Source: JAICIG01 sp035532215
Lineage (GTDB): Bacteria; Planctomycetota; Planctomycetia; Pirellulales; JAICIG01
Reading direction: 5' to 3'
DNA: 37,005 nt
Assembly (NCBI GenBank): GCA_035532215.1
Contig: DATKRK010000374.1
Location: 1 to 37,005 of the forward strand
Shown: in pieces, positions 7,507 through 17,074 of the stretch
Numbering within the stretch: position 1 is the stretch's first letter
Layout: each line of letters begins with the position of its first letter
Notes under the pieces: model-generated
Seen by the model: only the letters and a program-made list of their open reading frames with translations
Database searches by the model: none
Told to the model about the DNA's origin: nothing
Made by a program: the position numbers and the translations under genes

Positions 7507-10419
7507 CTACCGCTTCGCAGCTTTGGCCTTCGCCTTGGCCACGGCCTTTTCGGCGACGGCGGCTTGGGCGGCGGCGAGCCGGGCGATGGGCACGCGGAAT
7601 GGCGAGCAACTGACGTAGTCCAGGCCGATCTGATGGCAGAACATCACGCTGGCCGGGTCGCCGCCGTGTTCGCCGCAGATGCCGACCTTGAGCTTCGCCC
7701 GCGAGCCGCGGCCTTTCTCCACGCCTTGCCGCATCAACTCGCCCACGCCGTCGCGGTCGATCGTCTGGAACGGATCGGCCGGCACGATGTCGTGTTCGCG
7801 GTAGTAATTGATGTAGCCGACATAGTCGTCGCGGCTCATGCCGAGCGTGGTCTGCGTCAGATCGTTCGTGCCGAAGCTGAAGAACTCGGCGTGCTCGGCG
7901 ATCTCGTCGGCCCGCACCGCGGCGCGGGGCACTTCGACCATCGTGCCGACCAGGTACTCGACCTTGACGCCCTTTTCGGCGAACACCTGTTCGGCCGTCT
8001 CGCGGACGAGCTTCGCCTGGTCCTTGAACTCGGTCGCGAAGCCGACCAGCGGAATCATGATCTCGGGCAGCACCTTCGTGCCGTCTTTCTGCACGTCGCA
8101 GGCGGCCTCGATGATCGCCCGGGCCTGCATCCGCGTGATCTCCGGATAGACGATGCCCAAGCGGCAGCCGCGATGCCCGAGCATCGGGTTGAACTCGTGC
8201 AGTTCCTGCACTCGGCGAGCGATCGTTTCGGCCGAGACGCCGATCTTCTTGGCCAGCTCTTCCTGTTCGGCCGCCTGGTGCGGCAGGAACTCGTGCAGCG
8301 GCGGATCGAGCAGGCGGATCGTCACCGGGCGGCCGTCCATGGCGCGGAACAACCCGTCGAAGTCCTCGCGCTGGAAGGGCAGCAGCTTGGCCAAGGCCCG
8401 TTCGCGTCCTTCGACCTCTTCGGCCAAGATCATCTCGCGGAATTCGTCGATGTGGTGGAAGAACATGTGTTCGGTGCGGCACAGCCCGATGCCTTCGGCG
8501 CCGAAGGCGATGGCCTCCAGGGCCTGCTTCGGCTCGTCGGCGTTGGTCCGCACTTTGAGCCGGCGATGCTGGTCGACCCAGGTCATCAGTTGGGCGTAGC
8601 GGCCGAAGGTTTCGGCCTGCGAGGCGTCGAGCGTCTTGCCGATCAGCACCTGCAAAATCTCGCTGGGCCGCTCCTGGACCTCGCCCGCGAAGACTTCGCC
8701 CGTGAAGCCGTCGATCGAAATCCGATCGCCTTCCTTGAGCACCTTGTCGCCAACCGTGACGGTTTTCGTGCGATAGTCGATCTCCAGATCGCCGCAGCCG
8801 ACGATGCAGGCCTTGCCCATCTGCCGGCTGACCAAGGCCGCGTGCGAGCTGGCGCCGCCGAAGGCCGTGAGAATGCCCTTGGCGATCTTCATGCCCCGCA
8901 AATCTTCGGGACTGGTCTCGCGGCGGACGAGAATCAGCTCGACCTTGTTGTTCTTCAGCCAGGCCTCTTCCGCGTCGGAGGCGTGGAAGCAAATCTGGCC
9001 CGAGGCGGCGCCGGGGCCGGCGTTGATGCCCTTGGCCAACAGCCGGCCCTCGTCCAAGGCGGCTTTCTTCGAGGCCGGGTCGTAGATCGGCTGCAACAGT
9101 TGATTCAAATCGTCGGCCGGAATCCGCTTCGCGCTGAGCGCCTGCTCGCGCGAGATCAGCCCTTCGTTCACCAGGTCGACGGCGATCCGCACGGCGGCGA
9201 AGCCGGTGCGCTTGGCGTTGCGGGTTTGCAGCATCCAGACGCGCCCCTTCTGCACCGTGAATTCGAGGTCTTGCACCTCTTTGTAGTGCTTTTCCAGCTT
9301 GCGGCCGATGTCTTGCAACTGCTTGAACGACTTGGGCATGTCATGTTCGAGCGTCTCCTCGATGCGCTTGGGGGTGCGGATGCCCGCTACGACGTCTTCG
9401 CCTTGAGCGTTGATCAAATAATCGCCGTTCAGGCCCGGCGTGCCCACGGCCACGTTGCGCGTCAGGGCCACGCCCGTCGCGCAATCGTCGCCCAGGTTGC
9501 CGAAGACCATCGCCTGCACGTTGACGGCCGTCCCCCAGTCGTGTGGAATGCCGTAGGTGCGGCGATAGACCACGGCCCGGTCGTTCATCCAACTGCCGAA
9601 CACGGCGCCGATGGCGCCCCACACCTGGTCCATCGGCTCGGTCGGAAAGTCTTTGCCCGTGCCTTGCTTGATCGCGTATTTGAACTCGGCGACCAACTCC
9701 TTGAGCTGCTCGGCCGAGAGTTCGTGGTCGTGCTTCACGCCGGCCTGCTGCTTTTTGGCGTGCAGCAGCTCTTCGAACGGGTCGTGGTCTTCCTTGGTCT
9801 TGGGCTTCATGTCGAGCACCACGTCGCCGTACATCTGCACGAAGCGGCGGTAGCTATCCCAGGCGAAACGCTCGTTGCCCGACTGCTTGGCCAGGGCCTC
9901 GACCGTCTGGTCGTTGAGCCCGATATTGAGCACCGTGTCCATCATGCCCGGCATCGATTCGCGGGCGCCCGAGCGGCAGGAAACCAGCAGCGGATTGGTC
10001 GTCGAGCCGAACTTGGCGCCCATTTCCTTTTCAATCTTGGCCATGGCCTGATCGACCAGCTTTTTCAGCTCGGGCGGGTAGCTGCGCTTGTGGTCGTAGT
10101 AATAAGTGCAGACGTTCGTGCCGATCGTGAAGCCAGCCGGCACGGGCAGGCCGATTTTGGTCATTTCGGCCAGGTTGGCGCCCTTGCCGCCGAGCAGGTT
10201 CTTCATGCCGGCGTTGCCGTCGGTGCCGTTGGGGCCGAACGTAAAGACGTATTTTTCGCTCCCCGAGCGAGAGGCTTTCTTGGCGCCTTTTTTCAGCTTT
10301 TGGCCGTTGCTCTTGGCGTTTTTGCCGAGGGCCGACTTGACCAGTTTGGTCTTGAGCCCCTTGGATGGCGCGGCCTTGGGCTTGGCGGCCTTGGACTTGG
10401 ATTTCACAGCTTTTGCCAT
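7507..10419 (-). CDS. ppdK: Pyruvate, phosphate dikinase
   Basis: Interconverts pyruvate + ATP + phosphate with phosphoenolpyruvate + AMP + pyrophosphate in the cytoplasm. The domains are in the usual order: nucleotide-binding part (GGKGANLAEM near residue 80), the swivelling phosphohistidine domain with GGASSHAALV (His526), and the C-terminal PEP/pyruvate barrel with the conserved CGEHGGDP (Cys915). At 970 residues it is longer than the usual ~880. The extra length is mainly a Lys/Ala/Ser-rich N-terminal tail of about 55 residues and a C-terminal tail of about 25 residues rich in Ala and Lys. AAGGA lies 8 bases before the ATG and supports the start that includes the N-terminal tail. A strong terminator follows. 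It is transcribed divergently from an HDAC-like deacetylase gene. Confidence 0.97.
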   Translation of the reverse strand: MAKAVKSKSKAAKPKAAPSKGLKTKLVKSALGKNAKSNGQKLKKGAKKASRSGSEKYVFTFGPNGTDGNAGMKNLLGGKGANLAEMTKIGLPVPAGFTIGTNVCTYYYDHKRSYPPELKKLVDQAMAKIEKEMGAKFGSTTNPLLVSCRSGARESMPGMMDTVLNIGLNDQTVEALAKQSGNERFAWDSYRRFVQMYGDVVLDMKPKTKEDHDPFEELLHAKKQQAGVKHDHELSAEQLKELVAEFKYAIKQGTGKDFPTEPMDQVWGAIGAVFGSWMNDRAVVYRRTYGIPHDWGTAVNVQAMVFGNLGDDCATGVALTRNVAVGTPGLNGDYLINAQGEDVVAGIRTPKRIEETLEHDMPKSFKQLQDIGRKLEKHYKEVQDLEFTVQKGRVWMLQTRNAKRTGFAAVRIAVDLVNEGLISREQALSAKRIPADDLNQLLQPIYDPASKKAALDEGRLLAKGINAGPGAASGQICFHASDAEEAWLKNNKVELILVRRETSPEDLRGMKIAKGILTAFGGASSHAALVSRQMGKACIVGCGDLEIDYRTKTVTVGDKVLKEGDRISIDGFTGEVFAGEVQERPSEILQVLIGKTLDASQAETFGRYAQLMTWVDQHRRLKVRTNADEPKQALEAIAFGAEGIGLCRTEHMFFHHIDEFREMILAEEVEGRERALAKLLPFQREDFDGLFRAMDGRPVTIRLLDPPLHEFLPHQAAEQEELAKKIGVSAETIARRVQELHEFNPMLGHRGCRLGIVYPEITRMQARAIIEAACDVQKDGTKVLPEIMIPLVGFATEFKDQAKLVRETAEQVFAEKGVKVEYLVGTMVEVPRAAVRADEIAEHAEFFSFGTNDLTQTTLGMSRDDYVGYINYYREHDIVPADPFQTIDRDGVGELMRQGVEKGRGSRAKLKVGICGEHGGDPASVMFCHQIGLDYVSCSPFRVPIARLAAAQAAVAEKAVAKAKAKAAKR

Positions 10420-10781
10420 GAGGAAGTTCCTTCGTTAGCACGGACGGACGGATGCAACGCGGCGGCGGCAGCCTGCCACGCGCAAAGTGGGACCAGTACG
10501 ACTCGCCACAGCCCACGGTCGGACCCGACGGTTGAAGCAGGCAAGTCTAACAATGGCCCTGGATATCGTCAATTAACCCTAACTGGGCCATTGCAAAACG
10601 CTTCGGCAAGCGTAGCACGCGAAATTTCGCAGGCGGTCGTCGCGCCGCCGCAGAATGGTTCCACTCCGTCGCGCTAAAAAAAAATACGTTAAATAACTGT
10701 TATCCTGCTTGGCGCTGCCTCAACCGCGGCGTTTTGGGGTACAATGCCGCACGCACAAGCGGGGCATGTGCAGGCGAGGCC
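10420..10781. promoter_or_regulatory. Shared divergent control region between ppdK and the deacetylase gene
   Basis: A 362-bp gene-free region between two outward-facing genes. It holds a 6-bp-stem hairpin at 10598-10613 (ACGCTT-CGGC-AAGCGT), a perfect 12-bp palindrome GCGAAATTTCGC at 10619-10630 that could be an operator, an AT-rich stretch at 10676-10705, and TACAAT at 10740-10745 resembling a -10 box for the deacetylase gene. No convincing -35 box pairs with it at normal spacing, so promoter positions are tentative. Confidence 0.4.
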
Positions 10782-11717
<936 letters not shown>

Positions 11718-12070
11718 AGCCCGCTTCGTCAGTAGGGTAGGCATTCGCATCCCTGTGCGGCTGAAAACAATGCTTAGCCACAGAGATCGCAGAGGACACA
11801 GAGGAAGTCTACGAAGGAAATTTCATAGAACTCTCTGGCCGATCTTGGAGCCGTGCCAATGAGTGACGAACAGACTGTCCTACCTTAAAGTCGCGGGACT
11901 GAAACGGGCCTTGCTACTCAACTTTGGCGAAAAGCGGCTCGTTGACGGAATCAAGCGCATCTCTCTATGAACTCTGTGCCCTTCGTGCCCTCTGTGGCTG
12001 AGCCCTATAATGTAGAATTAAGGTGCGCGGGCGCCCGTCTGCCGCCAGTTTTAGCCGGAGTTTGCAACCC
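11718..12070. repeat. Intergenic region with CACAGAG-type inverted repeat
   Basis: A 353-bp gap without a gene. AGCCACAGAG at 11776 begins a roughly 28-bp arm, and an imperfect reverse complement ending CTCTGTGGCT lies at 11972-11999. The same family occurs at 16924-17042. Just before the next gene, GGAG at 12057-12060 is its ribosome binding site. Confidence 0.6.
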
Positions 12071-13252
12071 ATGAATCCCGCCGATCGCGAAAAACTGTTG
12101 GCCGACGTCGAGGCGTTTTGCACCGAACTGCGGCCGATCGAGGAGTTGTGTTACGTCGAACACCGGCACAACGATCAGACCGTGCCGCTGGCCAAGCAGC
12201 ACGACATTCTGGCCATGCCGGCGCCGGTCGAACTGGGCGGCCGCGGCGCCGACGCCGTGACCTACGCCCGGGCTTTGGCCCGCATCGGCCGCGAAGGAAC
12301 CGGCGTGCGGACCTTCTTCTCGGGCCATACGTCGATCGGCGAATATCCGATCCTGCGTTACGGCAACGCCGAGCAGCAGCGCCGCTATCTGCCGAAGGCC
12401 GCCGCCGGCGAGTGCATTCTGGCCTTCGGCCTGACCGAGCCCGAGGCCGGCTCGAACCCGCTGGAACTGACCAGCACCTATCGCCGCGAGGGCGACCGCT
12501 TTCTGCTCAATGGCGTGAAGTACCTGATCTCCAACGGGTCGATCGCCGACGCCGTGATCGTTTTCGCCTATCCCGAGGGCGCCGAGGGTCCGCAGCGCCG
12601 CATGAGCGCGTTCATCGTCGATACGGCCGGCGAAACGTTCGAGACCGAAGACCTGCCTTCGAAGCTGGGCATGTTCACGGCCAACACCGGCATGTTCCAG
12701 ATGACCGAGCACCCTGTGCCGCTCGACAACCTGCTGGGCCCGGAAGGCGCCGGCTTTCGCATCGCGATGGGGACGCTCGTCTCGGGCCGCTTGAGCGTGG
12801 CGGCCGGCTGTCTGGGCGTGATCGAAGACTGCCTGGCCGAATCGCTCGACTACGCCCGCACGCGGCGCCAGCACGGCAAGGAGATCGGCCGGCATCAACT
12901 GGTGCAAGAGCATCTGGCGCTGATCGAGATGCACCGCGCCACGAGCGACGCCATGATCGAGCGGGCCGCCGCGGCCAAAGAGGCCAGCGACCGGGCCCCC
13001 GGCGACGAATCGCTCGCCGCCGCCGCCGACCTGGCCGTCGCCCAGGCCAAGTTCCACGCCACCAACGCCGCTTGGGACGCCGCCGACCGCGCCGTGCAAG
13101 TTTTCGGCGGCCGCGGCTTCTCGGAGCTCTACCGCGTCGGCCGCCACCTGCAAGACGTTCGCGTCTGCCGCATCTACGAAGGCACCGACGAGATCATGAA
13201 GCTCAAGATCGCCGCGGCGCTATTGGGCCAGGATTTCGCGGCGTTTCATTGA
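12071..13252 (+). CDS. Acyl-CoA dehydrogenase
   Basis: An FAD-dependent enzyme that introduces a double bond between the alpha and beta carbons of an acyl-CoA and passes electrons to electron-transfer flavoprotein. The 393 residues cover the full family: N-terminal helical domain, central beta domain with GLTEPEAGSN (FAD/substrate contact), and C-terminal helical domain with VFGGRGF and the RIYEGTDEI motif containing the expected catalytic Glu at about residue 370. The start is set by GGAG 10 bases before the ATG; an in-frame start 48 bases upstream would add unrelated residues. An inserted Ala/Asp-rich stretch (about residues 295-325) lengthens one C-terminal helix region. Chain-length preference cannot be read from sequence. 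No beta-oxidation neighbours are present. Confidence 0.93.
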   Translation: MNPADREKLLADVEAFCTELRPIEELCYVEHRHNDQTVPLAKQHDILAMPAPVELGGRGADAVTYARALARIGREGTGVRTFFSGHTSIGEYPILRYGNAEQQRRYLPKAAAGECILAFGLTEPEAGSNPLELTSTYRREGDRFLLNGVKYLISNGSIADAVIVFAYPEGAEGPQRRMSAFIVDTAGETFETEDLPSKLGMFTANTGMFQMTEHPVPLDNLLGPEGAGFRIAMGTLVSGRLSVAAGCLGVIEDCLAESLDYARTRRQHGKEIGRHQLVQEHLALIEMHRATSDAMIERAAAAKEASDRAPGDESLAAAADLAVAQAKFHATNAAWDAADRAVQVFGGRGFSELYRVGRHLQDVRVCRIYEGTDEIMKLKIAAALLGQDFAAFH

Positions 13253-13270
13253 AGTCGAAACGCCAATCAA

Positions 13271-13299
13271 CATGGAGGTCCGGGCGCCCTCGCCCGACG
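13271..13299 (-). repeat. Single GC-rich REP-like unit
   Basis: ATGGAGGTCCGGGCGCCC followed by TCGCCCGACGG, a variant of the unit repeated at 29988-30069, 30863-30985, 34919-35056 and 36934-36995. It lies just after the stop codon of the acyl-CoA dehydrogenase. Confidence 0.65.
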
Positions 13300-13340
13300 G
13301 CGAAGATCCTTTAGAGCGAGCCTTGCTCACGAATTCCACT

Positions 13341-13420
13341 CATCCGTGTCATCGGTGAAATCCGTGGTTCATTATTGGCCGCGTGCTCTTTCACCACGGA
13401 TTCCACCGATGGCACGGATG
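13341..13420. repeat. CACGGAT-type inverted repeat pair
   Basis: The 28-bp left arm (13341-13368) and right arm (13393-13420) are reverse complements at 26 of 28 positions, separated by 24 bases. They can form a long hairpin between the convergent acyl-CoA dehydrogenase and ImmA/IrrE-like genes. A related, looser pair lies at 27558-27670. Confidence 0.75.
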
Positions 13421-13460
13421 AGACTGCGTCCAGTTCGACCGCCGCGTTCGGAAACGCGCG

Positions 13461-14828
13461 TCAACAATCTTCGATCCATCCAATTTGGCGGTTCTTGATT
13501 TGATGCTCGATCACCATTGTGCTCACTGCGAAACGATTTGCAGCCGCTTGGAGTTCTTCCTGACCAATGCCGCCACTGAACTCAGCTCGCAACGCGTCTG
13601 CCGGCGCCAAAAGCTCCGCCGCAAATGCTCGCGAGGCCGCCTGTTCCCAGGTGTGCGCTTTGGTCACTAGCCGGGCCGTCTCGCCCGCATGCAACAAGGG
13701 CACGAAAAATAGCGCCCTGGCCAGTAAGAATCGTGCCGAGTCGCCGCTGGCGCCCGGCCAAATGACGCGAGGCCTTCCTTGCGAGTCGGAGGTCACCATA
13801 CCGCTCACGCGCGTCGGTCCTGACCGTTCGACGATTTGGTCGGCGTCCCAACTCCAATGGCATTGGCGGTGCAACAACTCCGGCAAATCGGGAATCGGTC
13901 CTGGCTCCAAACGCACGCTGGACCGAAAGAGTACGGCCCGTTGGTATCCCCACTCATGCGCGATTTTCGGAGATTTCGGCCGAGTGATTCCGCCGCTCCA
14001 GTCGAAGCCATTCGTCATCTCAGCGCTGGCGCCGGTTTTGCGCCGAGCCTTCGAGAGCCAATCGAGGTCGAGCGACAGGTACTTGGCGGAAGTCGCCTCG
14101 ACGAGATCTGTTCGCAATTCCGGCTCAAGGCTTGGAAGCTCTCGTTCCAGCAAATCGATGATGTCGTCCGAGAGAGCGAAAGCGTCGTAGGGATCGAGCC
14201 CCATCGAGGCGGCCCAAGTGCAAAGGTCTTCCTCGTTTTTGCGAGAGTCGCACAACGCGCTCCACTCGGTTCGCAAATGCTCTACTTCCGCGCCCTGTGC
14301 GCCCTCCAGCCGTGAAATGACTTGTAATACGAACGCCTCCAAGCCTTGCTCGACGTCTTCTCGGCTAAGCCGGGCTTCACCCTCGCCGATGAAGCGGACA
14401 GGCGCGCCATTGCGTTCGACCTCCGGATCGGCGCGCCATTTGGCGACGATATGATCGTGATCGCAATAAAGCGACACGTCGGGCAGCGCGCCGCCGTGCC
14501 TGGCTGCGAGTAAGTTGTGGCGAGTGGCCCACTCTCGCATTTCGGGCGAAAAGCCGGCCAGGCGGCGGCCAGAAGGCAGCTCCGGCATGCGCGCAGGCTC
14601 GGCGAGTATAAACCACCAATTCTCAACGATCCATTCGGCGAGAGGGAATACGGAGCCGTAGATTCCTTCGCGTTCGCTTCGCGCGGCGGTGCTGAGCAAC
14701 CGCGTAAGCAGGTGCCGATCGCCTTCGAGATCGACCGCGGTTGCGGTAAGCCTCGCCCAGGTCTCGGCCAAGACTCGGTTGGCGACGCCTGGAGCTTCGA
14801 GCCACTCGACATGAAACTCAAGCATCAT
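13461..14828 (-). CDS. ImmA/IrrE-family-like protein with degenerate metal motif
   Basis: A 455-residue protein. Its last ~110 residues resemble the zincin-like ImmA/IrrE domain: RFLLARALF, then NRAFAAELL-like SRAFAAELLAPADAL and a final helix FAVSTMVIEHQIKN. In active members the first helix carries HExxH; here the corresponding positions read Ala-Arg-Ala-Leu-Phe-Phe, so the metal site is lost. The preceding ~340 residues are unassigned, with a Trp/Glu-rich helical start. ImmA-type peptidases cleave repressors or antitoxins; an inactive version could be a binding or sensor subunit. The start overlaps the end of the upstream partner gene by 11 bp, which points to translational coupling. I recall such pairs from other genomes but know no experimental role. 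Confidence 0.7.
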   Translation of the reverse strand: MMLEFHVEWLEAPGVANRVLAETWARLTATAVDLEGDRHLLTRLLSTAARSEREGIYGSVFPLAEWIVENWWFILAEPARMPELPSGRRLAGFSPEMREWATRHNLLAARHGGALPDVSLYCDHDHIVAKWRADPEVERNGAPVRFIGEGEARLSREDVEQGLEAFVLQVISRLEGAQGAEVEHLRTEWSALCDSRKNEEDLCTWAASMGLDPYDAFALSDDIIDLLERELPSLEPELRTDLVEATSAKYLSLDLDWLSKARRKTGASAEMTNGFDWSGGITRPKSPKIAHEWGYQRAVLFRSSVRLEPGPIPDLPELLHRQCHWSWDADQIVERSGPTRVSGMVTSDSQGRPRVIWPGASGDSARFLLARALFFVPLLHAGETARLVTKAHTWEQAASRAFAAELLAPADALRAEFSGGIGQEELQAAANRFAVSTMVIEHQIKNRQIGWIEDC

Positions 14829-15231
14829 CGCCTTCCCAATTCAAACGCGCTTCCGGGTCGCGAGGAAACTCGATCGGCTCCAGGGCATAGCCCTTATATC
14901 CGCCGCTGCCGACATGCCGAGCTTCATAGAGCTGGTTATCCAACCAGCCCCAAACATATTTAGGGAAGTCGCCAATAAACTCAGCGCCTACGCACCCGCG
15001 ATCGATTGCTGTTCGCAAAACTTCCGTAATTGGGGCAAATTCCGTGTACCGTGGATCGCAAGGCGTCGCGTCGGAACGCAAGGCAGGATGACCTGCCGGA
15101 CTGCGATATGCTTTGTGTTCTGCACTGCCCACATATTGCACTCGCGCTGCAATTTCCGCGACTGGAGGCTTGTCATCCGGCCAAGCTGCGACTGCTTGAT
15201 GTTTCATTCGTCGGTGTCGCTGTCGCGCCAT
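14818..15231 (-). CDS. Small partner protein of the ImmA/IrrE-like gene
   Basis: A 137-residue soluble protein without signal peptide or membrane helix. Visible features are AVAAWPDDKPP near the start, a central Arg-Ser-Asp-Ala-Thr-Pro-Cys segment, and a C-terminal stretch FPKYVWGWLDNQLYEARHV followed by GGYKGYALEP. The last part looks like a small beta-rich fold seen in conserved hypothetical proteins next to ImmA/IrrE-like genes. It overlaps the next gene by 11 bp, so the two form an operon. An alternative start at 15207 (Met9, before KHQAVAAW) is as likely, since neither has a clear ribosome binding site. Toxin, antitoxin or inhibitor are all possible roles; none can be shown from the sequence. 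Confidence 0.6.
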   Translation of the reverse strand: MARQRHRRMKHQAVAAWPDDKPPVAEIAARVQYVGSAEHKAYRSPAGHPALRSDATPCDPRYTEFAPITEVLRTAIDRGCVGAEFIGDFPKYVWGWLDNQLYEARHVGSGGYKGYALEPIEFPRDPEARLNWEGDDA

Positions 15232-15412
15232 ACAAGTGCAATCCCGCGTTTCATTACATTCAATTCAAAGCAGCATTTTTTACGGTCGCAACAATCTTAA
15301 TATACGTTGAGCCCCTTCAATTGCCAGCCGATCACGCTGCACCTCCCTCGCCGTGGAGTCATGGCTGAGTCCGGACGACAATGTGTCCGCACCTCCGACG
15401 GCAGAACTCCCC

Positions 15413-16888
15413 TTACGCCAGCACTTCGCGAATCACCTGCCCGTAGTCCAGTTCCAGCCGCTTGCGGCCGGGGATGTTGAGGCGCCGGGAGTCGAGCCCG
15501 AGTTGGTGGAGCACGGTGGCGTGCAGATCGGTGACGTAGTGGCGGTTCTCGACGGCGTGGAAGGCCAGCTCGTCGGTGGCGCCGTGGACGACGCCCCCTT
15601 GGATTCCGCCGCCGGCCAGCCAGACGGAAAAGCCGTAAGGGTGATGGTCGCGGCCGTCGGCGCCTTGGGCGCCGGGCGTGCGGCCGAACTCGGTCCCCCA
15701 GACGACGAGCGTTTCGTCGAGCAAGCCGCGGCGCTTGAGATCCTGAATCAGCGCGGCGATCGGCTGATCGACTTGCGCGCACAGCGCACCGTGGCCAGCT
15801 TTCAGGTTGCTGTGGGCGTCCCAGGCGCCGGCGCCGCCGTTGCTGCCGTGAAAGATCTGCACGAACCGCACGCCCCGCTCGACCAGCCGCCGCGCGGCCA
15901 GGCACTGCTGCCCGAACGGTTTGGTGGTCGGATTGTCGAGCCCGTAGAGCGCGTGCGTGGCCGCGGTCGCGCCGTCGAAATTCACCACGTCGGGCACGGC
16001 CATCTGCATGCGGTATGCCAACTCGTAGCTCTTGATCCGCGCGGCCAGCGCCGGATCGGCCGGATATTCGACCGCCGAAAGCTGGTTCAGCCGGCCGAGC
16101 AGTTCGAACTCGGCCGCCTGCTCTTCGCGAAACACGTCGGGGCCGGGCGCCGCATAAGGCAGCGGGTTTTTCGGATCGGCGTTGAGCTGCACGCCGTTGT
16201 GCTCGGGACCGAGATAGCTGGCGCCGTGGGCGCCCATGCCGCCGCAACAATCGGCGATCGGAGTGCCCATCACGATGAACTGCGGCAGGTCGTCGTTGAG
16301 CGAGCCGAGTCCGTAGTGGACCCACGAGCCGACCGTCGGAAACTGCCCGTCGAGCACGTGCCGGCCTGTGTGAAACTGCAACTGGGCGCCGTGATCGTTG
16401 TCCGTGGTCCACATCGAGCGGACGATCGCCAGCTCGTCGGCGCACCCGCCCAGGTGCGGCCACCAGTCGCTCATTTCCAGCCCGCTTTGGCCGCGCTTCT
16501 GGTAGCCGATCTGCATCGGGTAGATCGTCGGCTGCACCTTGTGGTTTCCGGCGACCAGTTCGCGCAGGTTCTTCTTGCCATAGGGCGAATCGAGTACGGC
16601 CGCAAACGGCGACTCGGCGATCGTCTTGCCGGCGTACTGGTTCAGGGCCGGCTTCGGATCGAACGATTCCATCTGGCTCGTGCCGCCGACCATGAACAGC
16701 CAGATCACGCTCTTGGCCTTGGGGGCGAAGTGCAGCCCGGCGAGGTTGGATTCCGAACCGAATGCTCCGTCGGCCTTCAGCATGCTGCCCAGCGCCACGC
16801 CGGCGAAGCCCATGCCGACGTCGGTCAGAAACGTCCGGCGGCGAATGCCGCTGCAATGCGGGTGAGTCTGTCGATGGTTATGAGCCAT
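15413..16888 (-). CDS. DUF1501 domain protein with Tat signal
   Basis: A 491-residue DUF1501 protein of the alkaline phosphatase/sulfatase-like fold. The N-terminus carries a twin-arginine signal (Arg-Arg-Arg-Thr-Phe-Leu, then a hydrophobic Gly/Ala-rich stretch), so it is exported folded. VIWLFMVGGTSQMESFDPKP is the usual first DUF1501 motif; GRTP, DHHPYGFSVWLAGGGI and HQLGLD follow in the expected order. DUF1501 genes almost always travel with PSCyt1/DUF1549/DUF1553 genes, as here: that gene ends 186 bp upstream in the same direction. The enzymatic activity of the family is not established; roles in breakdown of sulfated or complex polysaccharides have been suggested. No ribosome binding site is visible. 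Confidence 0.93.
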   Translation of the reverse strand: MAHNHRQTHPHCSGIRRRTFLTDVGMGFAGVALGSMLKADGAFGSESNLAGLHFAPKAKSVIWLFMVGGTSQMESFDPKPALNQYAGKTIAESPFAAVLDSPYGKKNLRELVAGNHKVQPTIYPMQIGYQKRGQSGLEMSDWWPHLGGCADELAIVRSMWTTDNDHGAQLQFHTGRHVLDGQFPTVGSWVHYGLGSLNDDLPQFIVMGTPIADCCGGMGAHGASYLGPEHNGVQLNADPKNPLPYAAPGPDVFREEQAAEFELLGRLNQLSAVEYPADPALAARIKSYELAYRMQMAVPDVVNFDGATAATHALYGLDNPTTKPFGQQCLAARRLVERGVRFVQIFHGSNGGAGAWDAHSNLKAGHGALCAQVDQPIAALIQDLKRRGLLDETLVVWGTEFGRTPGAQGADGRDHHPYGFSVWLAGGGIQGGVVHGATDELAFHAVENRHYVTDLHATVLHQLGLDSRRLNIPGRKRLELDYGQVIREVLA

Positions 16889-16923
16889 TTCTGTTGGATA
16901 CTCGTTCGCAGTTCACGATAGAG

Positions 16924-17042
16924 CCACAGAGACACAGAGTTCTTTACAAAGTTTTAATCGACGGGCCTTGAGCCAACCCGATTCTTATATGAATCCTTTA
17001 TCCTCTCTTGTCTTTCTTCTCTGTGCCTCTGTGTCTCTGTGG
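16924..17042. repeat. CACAGAG-type inverted repeat between DUF1501 and PSCyt1 genes
   Basis: CCACAGAGACACAGAG at 16924-16939 is the exact reverse complement of CTCTGTGTCTCTGTGG at 17027-17042. The 119-bp element fills most of the 186-bp gap between two co-directional genes, so the RNA hairpin may lower transcription into, or stabilise ends of, the DUF1501 message. Confidence 0.8.
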
Positions 17043-17074
17043 TTAGCCCTTCCCGCCTTCGATTAATTCGGGAT

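Noticed and set aside
7564..10677. A 1037-codon open frame on the plus strand opposite ppdK
   Set aside because: It is the antisense shadow of a conserved enzyme gene in GC-rich DNA; its product has no fold-like pattern and is rich in His, Arg and Asp.
12023..12070. Upstream in-frame start of the acyl-CoA dehydrogenase
   Set aside because: The extra 16 residues are not family-like, and GGAG fits the ATG at 12071.
15353..16921. 522-codon plus-strand frame opposite the DUF1501 gene
   Set aside because: Antisense shadow; the minus-strand protein has a Tat signal and all family motifs.
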